NCBI GenBank assembly: GCA_031259655.1
Contig: JAIRLF010000164.1
Location: 1 to 18,547, forward strand
Direction of reading: 5' to 3'
Source of the DNA: Prevotellaceae bacterium
GTDB lineage: Bacteria > Bacteroidota > Bacteroidia > Bacteroidales > UBA932
Length of the DNA: 18,547 bases
The first letter of the stretch is position 1. Every line of letters begins with the position of its first letter. A model generated the notes under the pieces. It searched no databases. It was not told the DNA's origin and saw only the letters and a list, made by a program, of their open reading frames with translations. Shown here piece after piece: positions 1-7,167 of the stretch. The translations under genes were made by a program, and so were the position numbers.

Positions 1-3000
1 TCGAAATCACCGCATCGAAAGACGCCAAAAACCTTGGCGTCGAAATTTCGCACGAAGTATTGCCCGACGGATTGAAGGAATTAACATTTTCGGCATGGAT
101 AGCGCCGAGAACGTTAAAAGAGAATGCGACTATTCTTCGCAAAGAAGACGCCGGAATACAGGGAGAAAACCGTTTACTGTTTGCCATTCAAAATCAGGGA
201 CGATTCCTCACATTAGGACTTAACTGCGGCGGCAACTATGCCGAATGCGACGCGCTTGTTTCGCCTCAGGAACTTTGCGACGGGAAATGGCATCTGGCAA
301 CCGGCACATTCGACGGTCGTACGATGCGCGTTTACCTCGACGGCAGAGAAATCGGAGCCTTCGAACGACAGGCGCCGCTCAACACCATTCATGATTTTGC
401 TCCCATAAAAACATGGCGCGACGACATTTCAAGCTCGAAATATTCGTTTGAAGAATCCACAGTTCGCAATATACCGATGTTCATCGGTTCAACAAACGGC
501 GACAAAGAACTGTTCAACGGCAGAATCGACGACGTCCGTTTTTACGCGCAGGCGCTCGACCGGCAGGCTGTCGCGAAACTGTATTCCGAAGGAAAACAGT
601 CGCTGTCCACCGGCGTGAAAAAAGCGCAGGAAACAGCGAAGAATCTTTACAGCAAAGGCGATTCGTTCATCGAAACGCTTGTCGAGACAGATAAAAAACT
701 CTCTCAACAGACAGCCGTAAATACCCTTGCCGCTGTGGAAATCCAGCGTTTGTTGCGCAGCGACTATCCGGCGGAAACAAACGCATACATCATGAAATGG
801 CAAAAAAGTCCGCTCGACAATCTTCTGTTAAACGAAACAGACCGTCGCAGTCTTGCCGCGAAATTAGCGACGCCTGCGTTTGAATATCTGCCGTTGACGG
901 ATTTGCAATGGAGCGTTCTTCCGAAATCCGACCGTTCGAAATGGGAGCGCGTCAAACAGATACGTTCGCAGTTCGACGTGCAGGGAGATACTTTATGGAT
1001 TGCCAAAGTAGACAAAAATCAGCTTGGCGCGACGCTTTACGAGATGGAAAATCTCGTTGAAGAACGTCCGAAACGTAACGAGCCTGTCGCCCCTTACGTA
1101 AAACCGCATACCCCTGCGACCGTTGACCGCACTGCCGACGAAGCGCGAAAAGTTCTCGAAAACGACTGGCTCTATCAGTGCAACGGGAAACCGACCGTTC
1201 AACGCGCTTTGGACGAAATCGGCTGGGCGCGCAAACTCGCCTCGCGTCTGAATCTCGATAAAAACATAATCGACAGTTTCAACAAAACGTTCGACGAACT
1301 CGAAACAAAAGCGAAGACGAAAAGTCCCGACCTCGAAGATAAAGCCCTCTATTTTGAAGTGCGTACGGCGAAACGCGACCTAATGTTCAAAAATCCGGTA
1401 ATCGACTTCGAGTCGATTCTGTATATCGACAATCCATATCCATCGGGAGGCGAATGGGAACACGAAACCCGTCACCGTCTCGGCTATCAGGCTGTTCCGG
1501 GAGGAAGGCTGATTGTACAGAAAGGGTTAAATCCCGACGGTAAGATGAGCCGACTTATGCCGCAGGAACCACTGCACGGCACATTCTGGCGTCCCGACCT
1601 TTCGTACGACGGCAAACGAATACTCTTCTCGTACAAACCGCATAACGAAAAGACATTTCATATCTACGAAATCGGCGTTGACGGAACGAATCTGCGACAA
1701 CTCACCGGCGGTATTTTCGACGATTTCGACCCGATATATCTGCCCGACGGCAAAAACATCATGTTCCTGACGACACGCGGACACATCTACGTGCGCTGTA
1801 TGCCGCCGACAAACGCCTTCGTCATGGCGCGAATGCCCCTCGACACAAAACCCGGCGACAAAAATCTGTATCTCATCTCGCGAAGCGGCGAACCGGAATA
1901 TACGCCATCCATAATGAACGACGGACGCGTGATATACACGCGCTGGGAATATACGGATAAACCTCTCTGGCGCGCGCAAAGTCTGTGGACGATGCGTCAA
2001 AACGGCACGCTGGTGCAGACGTTCTGGGGAAATCAGTCTGTATGGCCCGATTTACTGAAAGACGCGCGTTCGATACCGGGCAGCGACCGTGTAATGTTTA
2101 CCGGCAGCGCTCATCACAACTGGTTTTCGGGCAGTGTCGGCATCATCACGCCCTCGCAGGGATTCAATTTCCCCAACGGTTTGACGAAAGTTACTCAGGA
2201 TGTCGAATGGCCCGAGTGCGGCGCCGCTCCGACTAATCCCGTCGAAAGTCCCGACTATCATTCCGCAGGCAAATACGTAGCGTATTATTCTCCCTATCCG
2301 TTAAGCGAGAAGGAATTTATCGTTTCCGCAAAACGCGAAGGCAGGAAAGGCAAGTTCGTACTTTTACTGATGGATACCGACGGCAACAGGGAAATCATCA
2401 ACGAAGGCGAACACAATATCTGGGACGCAATCCCGATACGTCAACGCGCTGTTCCTCCCGTACAGCCCGATATGGTCGAGTGGCCCTCATGGGAAGAACG
2501 CGACAATCCGAAACCGGGTATACTCTACAGTAACAATGTCTACGACGGCGCTCCGGAAGAACTGAAAGACAAAGCAAAATATCTGCGTATATGGTCAATC
2601 GACCATAAAACATACACGTACTGGTTTAAACGCAATTATATCTCTACGGGACCGGAAATTTCCGCCGTACAGTCCGAAGGAATCAAGAAAATCATCGGGA
2701 CAGTGCCTATCGAAGAAGACGGCAGCGTGAACTTTGTCGCGCCAAGCGGTATCGCGCTGCATTTCCAACTGCTGGACGAAAATCAGCGCGCTTTGCAGAC
2801 GATGAAATCCTTCACCGGAGTACAGCCCGGCGAACCCCGCGGCTGTCTGGGATGTCACGAATCGCATACCCGCACAATAACCGTTAAACAGATGGGAAAA
2901 GCCCTGCAACGCAGTCCTTCGACAATCACGCCCGTTCCATGGGAAGATATTTCTGTCGGTTACGAACGTTACGTACAAACGGCGCTCGACAAATACTGTC

Positions 3001-3557
3001 TGAAATGTCATCAAAGTCCCGAACAGAAAGGATATAAGAAGTTCAACGCTAAACTCCGCCCGGGATTTCTGGGCTTCAAAGAACCGTATATGACCCTGCT
3101 CGGCAGCCCGACCTGGGGTTCGGCATACAAACAAAGAAAAAATACTTGCGGAGGCTTCGGCTGGGCAGATGTGATTATGGTCGAAGCGTTCGGCACAATC
3201 GATTCCGCAGCATATCAAACGTATCCGCCGATGACAAAACTGTCGTACAAAAGCCGTCTGGTCGATTTGATGTCGAGCGGTAAACATTACGGCGTAAAGG
3301 TCGACGAAGAAACGCTGCTGCGCGTAATTCACTGGGTCGACGCAATGGGTCCGTATTATGGCTTCGAGGAACTGCGCAAGATGGAAGACCCGATTTTCCA
3401 GGGAAAAGACTGGCTTTCGCAACCTCCGCGTGTAAATACGGCGCCGATAGTGCCGCGTCCCGGTCCGTTCGACGCTTTTGAAACCGACGAGGCTTACGGT
3501 ACTCCTTCTCACGACTGTTATAACAAATTGCCGGTCTGCGTAGGAGTTAAGAATTAA
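1..3557 (+). CDS. HzsA-related LamG / PD40-propeller / dihaem c-type cytochrome protein (5' end missing)
   Basis: The reading frame is open from the window edge (first full codon at base 3), so the N-terminus and any signal peptide lie outside. Counting from the TTG at 60, residues 1-180 look like a LamG/concanavalin-A-like jelly-roll (for example TFSAWIAP, DGKWHLATGTFDG, GRIDDVRFYAQAL). Residues 190-430 are mostly helical. Residues 465-800 contain PD40/TolB-like propeller repeats (LSYDGKRILFSY, YLPDGKNIMFL). The C-terminal part has two haem-c motifs, C929-LG-CH and C980-LK-CH. This order matches proteins named HzsA-related, after the alpha subunit of anammox hydrazine synthase. Two CXXCH motifs imply export and haem attachment in the periplasm. 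No beta/gamma hydrazine synthase subunits are seen, so the substrate is unknown and hydrazine synthesis should not be assumed. Family assignment is good; function is unknown. Confidence 0.8.
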   Translation, partial: EITASKDAKNLGVEISHEVLPDGLKELTFSAWIAPRTLKENATILRKEDAGIQGENRLLFAIQNQGRFLTLGLNCGGNYAECDALVSPQELCDGKWHLATGTFDGRTMRVYLDGREIGAFERQAPLNTIHDFAPIKTWRDDISSSKYSFEESTVRNIPMFIGSTNGDKELFNGRIDDVRFYAQALDRQAVAKLYSEGKQSLSTGVKKAQETAKNLYSKGDSFIETLVETDKKLSQQTAVNTLAAVEIQRLLRSDYPAETNAYIMKWQKSPLDNLLLNETDRRSLAAKLATPAFEYLPLTDLQWSVLPKSDRSKWERVKQIRSQFDVQGDTLWIAKVDKNQLGATLYEMENLVEERPKRNEPVAPYVKPHTPATVDRTADEARKVLENDWLYQCNGKPTVQRALDEIGWARKLASRLNLDKNIIDSFNKTFDELETKAKTKSPDLEDKALYFEVRTAKRDLMFKNPVIDFESILYIDNPYPSGGEWEHETRHRLGYQAVPGGRLIVQKGLNPDGKMSRLMPQEPLHGTFWRPDLSYDGKRILFSYKPHNEKTFHIYEIGVDGTNLRQLTGGIFDDFDPIYLPDGKNIMFLTTRGHIYVRCMPPTNAFVMARMPLDTKPGDKNLYLISRSGEPEYTPSIMNDGRVIYTRWEYTDKPLWRAQSLWTMRQNGTLVQTFWGNQSVWPDLLKDARSIPGSDRVMFTGSAHHNWFSGSVGIITPSQGFNFPNGLTKVTQDVEWPECGAAPTNPVESPDYHSAGKYVAYYSPYPLSEKEFIVSAKREGRKGKFVLLLMDTDGNREIINEGEHNIWDAIPIRQRAVPPVQPDMVEWPSWEERDNPKPGILYSNNVYDGAPEELKDKAKYLRIWSIDHKTYTYWFKRNYISTGPEISAVQSEGIKKIIGTVPIEEDGSVNFVAPSGIALHFQLLDENQRALQTMKSFTGVQPGEPRGCLGCHESHTRTITVKQMGKALQRSPSTITPVPWEDISVGYERYVQTALDKYCLKCHQSPEQKGYKKFNAKLRPGFLGFKEPYMTLLGSPTWGSAYKQRKNTCGGFGWADVIMVEAFGTIDSAAYQTYPPMTKLSYKSRLVDLMSSGKHYGVKVDEETLLRVIHWVDAMGPYYGFEELRKMEDPIFQGKDWLSQPPRVNTAPIVPRPGPFDAFETDEAYGTPSHDCYNKLPVCVGVKN

Positions 3558-3586
3558 AAAGTCAATGTAAAAAAACGATACAAAAG

Positions 3587-5248
3587 ATGTATTTATCGTT
3601 AATTGAAAAGATAAAAGGCTTTTTTAAGACACGCCAAAGAACTGACGGTTCGCGGCGTGTCTTGACAAAGTTACCTCTGGGAATACAGTCGTTCGAAGAT
3701 ATACGCGATAAAAAGTATTTGTATGTAGACAAAACCGAAATCATTCACAGGATAGTTTCAAAAGGAAAAGTCTATTTTCTTTCCCGTCCTCGACGGTTCG
3801 GAAAATCATTGCTGATAAACACTCTGGAAGAGTTGTTCAAAGGAAACAGAAAATTATTCAAGGGACTGTATATTTACGATAAATGGAAATGGTCGCAGAA
3901 ATATCCGGTTATCAAGATAGACTGGGGAGGTATAAATCATTCGACGCCCGAAGAGATGAAAGAAAGTCTGATATCATATCTAAAAGAAATTGCAGAAAAG
4001 TATCAGATTACTTTGAATGAGAAATCAGCGATTGACAGTTTCAGGAAATTGATTGAATCTTTACACTCCAAGACCGGCAAAAAAACAGTTATACTGATAG
4101 ATGAATACGACAAACCGATTACGTCTCATCTCTTCGATACCGATTTGAATGATATAAAAAAAGCGATACATGATTTTTATCAGGTAATGAAAAGTTCCGA
4201 TAATCATATAGAGTTTATCTTTATTACCGGCGTGTCGAAGTTTTCGGGACTGTCGATTTTTTCGGCGTTAAATAATCCTGTTGATATTACTATTGACGAA
4301 GATTATGTTTCTATCTGCGGATATACTCAGGAAGAACTCGAGAGTAATTTTTCGGAATATATTGACAGCGCCGCCGAACATTTGAAAATGACACGGGAAG
4401 ACTTGCTGGAACAAATCCGTTACTGGTACAACGGTTATACCTGGGACGGTAAAACGGCTGTTTACAATCCTGTTTCGACCATGATTTTTCTTGATACACG
4501 CGAATTTGTCGGTTACTGGTTCAGAACAGGCACGCCTACTTTCCTTATCGACATCATTCAACGTCGCAATCGTCCGGACATCGTATTAACACAGCACGTC
4601 GTCAGCAACAATGCGTTCAATGGATACGACCCGCCGAAAATCAACGAAATATCTCTGTTTTTTCAAACCGGTTATTTGACGGTCAAACAAAAAGACGTAA
4701 TCGGGGGAATCCCAAGTTATACGCTCGACATTCCCAATATGGAAGTCAAAGAGGCTCTGCTGAAATGCTTGCTGGAAGCATACGGACAATATTCCGACGA
4801 ACAGGTAATCAACCTGCGCAAAACAATGCAGCAACAAATCCTCGCCTGCGACGAACCCGGTTTTTCACGCACCCTCGAATCAATGGTAGCCTCCATTCCG
4901 CCCGAACTGCATATCGGCAGCGAATCATATTATCATTCGATAATGCTGATGTGGATGCGAATAATTGGCTTCGAAATCCAGGCAGAAGCGTCGAACAATC
5001 TCGGACGCGCCGACATCGTCTGGAAACAACCGGAACCGGAAGTAACCGTCGTCGCCGAAATAAAATACCACGCTACCGTAAAAATAGAATCGCTGCTCAA
5101 CGATGCAGTGAACCAAATAAACAACCGACGATACTATAATAAGTATCATGGAAAAATTATTCTTCTCGGAATAGCATTTTCGGGAAAAAACGTCGGTTGC
5201 AGATTGGAGGAATTAAAAATCGTCGACAATATTTATTTAGACAAATAA
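3587..5248 (+). CDS. AAA-ATPase_like / PD-(D/E)XK nuclease domain protein (PF09820 + PDDEXK_9 type)
   Basis: A 553-residue protein of a family highly duplicated in Bacteroidales. The N-terminal half is the AAA-ATPase_like domain: LPLGIQSFEDIRDKKYLYVDKT at 29-50, a P-loop variant RPRRFGKS at 67-74 and a Walker B strand VILIDEYDKP at 168-177. The C-terminal part is a PD-(D/E)XK-like fold with D476 (GRADIV) and E491-I-K493 (AEIKYH), so the nuclease residues look intact. The biochemical role of the family is not established; defence or mobile-element roles have been suggested. Relatives usually begin only a few residues before the LPLGIQSF motif, so the first ~25 residues are unusual and overlap a stem-loop. 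A TTG at 3662 would give a more typical N-terminus. The 3' third looks richer in GC than the 5' third. The next gene begins 4 bp downstream. Confidence 0.88.
   Translation: MYLSLIEKIKGFFKTRQRTDGSRRVLTKLPLGIQSFEDIRDKKYLYVDKTEIIHRIVSKGKVYFLSRPRRFGKSLLINTLEELFKGNRKLFKGLYIYDKWKWSQKYPVIKIDWGGINHSTPEEMKESLISYLKEIAEKYQITLNEKSAIDSFRKLIESLHSKTGKKTVILIDEYDKPITSHLFDTDLNDIKKAIHDFYQVMKSSDNHIEFIFITGVSKFSGLSIFSALNNPVDITIDEDYVSICGYTQEELESNFSEYIDSAAEHLKMTREDLLEQIRYWYNGYTWDGKTAVYNPVSTMIFLDTREFVGYWFRTGTPTFLIDIIQRRNRPDIVLTQHVVSNNAFNGYDPPKINEISLFFQTGYLTVKQKDVIGGIPSYTLDIPNMEVKEALLKCLLEAYGQYSDEQVINLRKTMQQQILACDEPGFSRTLESMVASIPPELHIGSESYYHSIMLMWMRIIGFEIQAEASNNLGRADIVWKQPEPEVTVVAEIKYHATVKIESLLNDAVNQINNRRYYNKYHGKIILLGIAFSGKNVGCRLEELKIVDNIYLDK
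3626..3663. repeat. Stem-loop (10-bp perfect inverted repeat) at the start of the PDDEXK_9 gene
   Basis: AAGACACGCC at 3626-3635 is the exact reverse complement of GGCGTGTCTT at 3654-3663. The 18-base loop holds a second 4-bp pair (GAAC 3639-3642 with GTTC 3648-3651), giving an extended two-part hairpin. It is not followed by a T-run on either strand, so it does not look like an intrinsic terminator. It lies inside the annotated N-terminal codons and ends exactly where a TTG start (3662) would put the conserved domain. Confidence 0.65.
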
Positions 5249-5252
5249 AATC

Positions 5253-6404
5253 ATGAAATTAAATATAACATTAGTAATTGCATTTTTAATAATTTTGGTT
5301 TCTTGTAAACATGAACAGGAAGAAATTAAAACTAAAACCATTGATTCCAAATCAGTTATTGACAGCATTTTTAACCTGTCAAAGTTGGGCTGTTTTTCAA
5401 ATTTTATACCTTTGGAAACTAATGAAAATTCGATAATATCCGGAATTAATAAAATATATTTTGTAGATAATCATATATATATACTGGATAGAGATGGTGG
5501 AAAAGGCGTGTTTATATTTGACAGAAACGGTAAATTTATTAGAAAAATCGGCAGAATAGGAGGTGGACCGGGTGAATACGTTTCAATTGACGATTTTACG
5601 ATTGATAAAAATAATTTAACAGTTTATCTGTTAGCCAATCGTGAAAACGTCTTATTATATAATATTGACGGCAAATATATTCGAAGTTTTAAAACAGATT
5701 TTTACGCTTCGAAAATCGAATACAACAGCAGTTCCAATAAAATATATTTTATTGGAGATGATGCGGGTGATAATCTTATTATAGCTGACTTGAATGGGAA
5801 AAAAATAAAAGGTTTTTTCCCAAACGAGGATTTTGGTCAACATGTAAGAATTTTAATTAATCCTTTTAACAATTTAGACACAACAGTTTTATACAGAAGA
5901 TTTTTAGACGATAATATATATGCTTTAAAAGATGATTTCCTGCATATTCATTACAAAATAGATTTTGGAGAGGAGGCATTGTCCGAATCCAAACTGAAAG
6001 AACTGTTAAAACTGGATACCAAACAGTTTAAACAGAGTTTGCAAAAATTCAAATCTCATATAAAATACTATGTTGAAAACGATAAAAATATATTGTTCTA
6101 TTTTTTTCATAACAAAATACCGCATTTGTGTGTCTACGAAAAGGGAAATAATAAATCGAAAACCTGTTCCATTATTAACCTTCAAGACGATATATTATAC
6201 TTTGAAACATTCCCGCTTATTGAAAATATAACAGATAAAAACGAATATGTCTTTTTTGTAGAAGCGGAAAATTTCATTAGCAATATAGCAAACATTAAGA
6301 ATGACAGTATGAAAAATCTTGCCAATGTCATGATAAAAGAATCAAACCTTCAATATGACAGCAATCCTGTAATTTGTATATTAAAACCTGCAAACAATGA
6401 ATAA
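5253..6404 (+). CDS. 6-bladed beta-propeller lipoprotein
   Basis: A 383-residue predicted lipoprotein. The N-terminus is a short hydrophobic signal (ITLVIAFLIILVSC) with a lipobox ending at Cys18, so the mature protein should be lipid-anchored. The rest has the repeated strand pattern and the hallmark segment of the Bacteroidota 6-bladed beta-propeller family: FIPLETNENS, then FIFDRNGKFIRKIG, then GRIGGGPGEYVSIDDF. Members are common in Bacteroidales and often stand beside thioredoxin-like TlpA proteins; their ligands are mostly unknown. The ATG lies 4 bp after the preceding stop and the 3' end overlaps the next ORF by 8 bases (ATGAATAA), so translational coupling is likely. The gene is markedly more AT-rich than the genes to its left and right, which suggests a separate origin. 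Confidence 0.85.
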   Translation: MKLNITLVIAFLIILVSCKHEQEEIKTKTIDSKSVIDSIFNLSKLGCFSNFIPLETNENSIISGINKIYFVDNHIYILDRDGGKGVFIFDRNGKFIRKIGRIGGGPGEYVSIDDFTIDKNNLTVYLLANRENVLLYNIDGKYIRSFKTDFYASKIEYNSSSNKIYFIGDDAGDNLIIADLNGKKIKGFFPNEDFGQHVRILINPFNNLDTTVLYRRFLDDNIYALKDDFLHIHYKIDFGEEALSESKLKELLKLDTKQFKQSLQKFKSHIKYYVENDKNILFYFFHNKIPHLCVYEKGNNKSKTCSIINLQDDILYFETFPLIENITDKNEYVFFVEAENFISNIANIKNDSMKNLANVMIKESNLQYDSNPVICILKPANNE

Positions 6405-6672
6405 AACAGTAGCCGTGCTTATATTTATTGTGGCGCTGCTTGTAATATCTTTATTATGTGTTTTTTCTAATAATAGAATGTATATTCGGGAGTTGAACGG
6501 CCGTCTTAATGATAAGACGGCTCTAATTGAGGAAATATCAATGAAAGATAAAAAAGCCTTTGAAAATAATGGAAAAAACTTTTCTAATGTTTCGATTACC
6601 GATACAACAGGATCAACTTGTAACCTCAATTCTATTATTAAGCAAAAAGTTGTCGTTTTTTATCGTTCATAG
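6397..6672 (+). pseudogene. Truncated membrane-anchored TlpA-like redoxin (remnant)
   Basis: The 91-residue ORF overlaps the end of the propeller lipoprotein gene by 8 bases. Residues 5-24 form one transmembrane segment (VAVLIFIVALLVISLLCVF), followed by a short polar, coiled-coil-like stretch. It then runs VSITDTTGSTCNLNSIIKQKVVVFYRS. The last segment resembles the first strands of TlpA/AhpC-type redoxins that pair with propeller lipoproteins in this phylum. Such proteins normally continue for another ~100 residues with a CxxC-type active site. Here the ORF stops right after the first core strand, and I cannot find the rest of the fold in any frame downstream. I read it as a 3'-deleted gene whose end was replaced by repeat-like sequence. 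A genuine short membrane peptide is the alternative. Confidence 0.6.
6500..6521. repeat. Hairpin, 9-bp perfect inverted repeat with 4-base loop
   Basis: GCCGTCTTA (6500-6508) and TAAGACGGC (6513-6521) are exact reverse complements around the loop ATGA. It lies inside the truncated redoxin ORF, in the part encoding the polar stretch after the membrane segment. There is no T-run after it. It may be an accidental structure or part of a repetitive element. Confidence 0.55.
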
Positions 6673-6677
6673 ATGTG

Positions 6678-6699
6678 AATCTCCTACGGAGATTTTTGG
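6678..6699 (+). terminator. Possible intrinsic terminator hairpin after the truncated redoxin
   Basis: AATCTCC (6678-6684) and GGAGATT (6688-6694) form a perfect 7-bp stem with a 3-base loop (TAC). A T-rich run follows directly (TTTTTGG then TTTTG). It begins 6 bases after the premature stop at 6670-6672. It could terminate the propeller/redoxin transcript, or it may be the end of an inserted repetitive element. Confidence 0.4.
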
Positions 6700-6746
6700 T
6701 TTTGTTTGTAATCTTTTTTCTATTAATATGAATGCCCTCACTGGCA

Positions 6747-6777
6747 AAATCCGACGGTTTTAATTCCTGTCGGATTT
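6747..6777. repeat. Hairpin, 9-bp inverted repeat
   Basis: AAATCCGAC (6747-6755) pairs exactly with GTCGGATTT (6769-6777). A further GG/CC pair (6756-6757 with 6766-6767) lies inside the loop, past a bulged T. Together with the hairpin at 6678-6694 it frames an AT-rich stretch, which resembles a small repetitive or MITE-like remnant. No flanking target duplication is visible. Confidence 0.45.
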
Positions 6778-6937
6778 AAAATAGGGAATTTTGTCGTACA
6801 CCCGTTTTCGTACAGACGCCACTTATTTAGCCGAAATTTGTACCGATGGCATCACTTCATAAATATTTTATATCTTTACATCCACGAACAGCAATTCATA
6901 TCCAACGTGATGTACTGAAGATAAAGACAATATTAGT

Positions 6938-7110
6938 ATTTTCACCGTATGGACGGGTTCTTAAAAGCTTCTACAATGTGGACGGGTTGCTGACGAGCGT
7001 CGAAAAGGTTTCCACAATATGGACAGGTTGCGGACGAGCGTCTGGAAGGTTTCCACAATGTGGACGGGTTGCGGACGAGCGTCGGAAAGGTTTCCACAAT
7101 GTGGAAGCCG
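6938..7110. repeat. 41-bp tandem repeat array with internal palindromes
   Basis: Three full 41-bp units lie head to tail at 6968-7008, 7009-7049 and 7050-7090, with a partial fourth at 7091-7110. A shortened, decayed unit precedes them at about 6938-6967. Each good unit starts TTTCCACAATGTGGA and continues with CGGGTTGCGGACGAGCGTC. It carries two near-palindromes: TCCACA-A-TGTGGA and GACG-AG-CGTC. Units 2 and 3 differ at only a few positions; the outer units are more diverged. Units are contiguous with no spacers, which excludes a CRISPR array. The array ends 57 bases before the start of the DUF6261-like gene. Confidence 0.85.
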
Positions 7111-7167
7111 AAAAGATGAATAAAAGTTTAAAATAATATTTAATTTAAAACATAAAACATATAAAAG

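Larger units (their letters stand above)
6673..7167. other. 495-bp non-coding stretch with hairpins and 41-bp tandem repeats
   Basis: This stretch separates the broken redoxin from the DUF6261-like gene. Its left part (6678-6777) has two hairpins and an AT-rich spacer. The middle (6778-6937) has no recognisable gene; TATCTTTA at 6871-6878 is one base off the phylum's -7 box. The right part (6938-7110) is a tandem-repeat array. A 14-base direct repeat, AAAAGATGAATAAA, occurs at 7111-7124 and again at 7163-7176, where it contains the start codon of the next gene. A 96-codon frame crosses the array (6846-7136), but the 41-bp period is not a multiple of three, so it is probably not a gene. Confidence 0.7.

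Noticed and set aside
2595..3512. Long open frame (305 codons) on the - strand inside the HzsA-like gene
   Set aside because: It is antisense to a well-supported coding region with two CXXCH motifs. It shows no recognisable domain and is Cys/Arg/Phe-rich as expected for a codon-bias shadow.
1..3557. Anammox hydrazine synthase
   Set aside because: Only the alpha-like architecture is present. The neighbours are unrelated, and the surrounding genes are Bacteroidota, a phylum not known for anammox.
3626..3663. Intrinsic terminator of the HzsA-like gene
   Set aside because: The stem is strong, but no T-run follows it on either strand and it lies inside the next coding frame.
6938..7110. CRISPR array
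   Set aside because: Units are contiguous with no variable spacers, and no cas genes are nearby.
6938..7110. Replication iterons or DnaA boxes (GTTTCCACA resembles TTATCCACA), with parAB also in the window
   Set aside because: The best match is only 7 of 9 bases, no AT-rich unwinding element or dnaA/rep gene is adjacent, and parAB lies about 9 kb away. The palindromic context suggests a different role.
6846..7136. 96-codon ORF across the tandem repeats
   Set aside because: The 41-bp period is not a multiple of three, so each unit is read in a different frame. No conserved protein feature is seen. It is better explained as a non-coding repeat.
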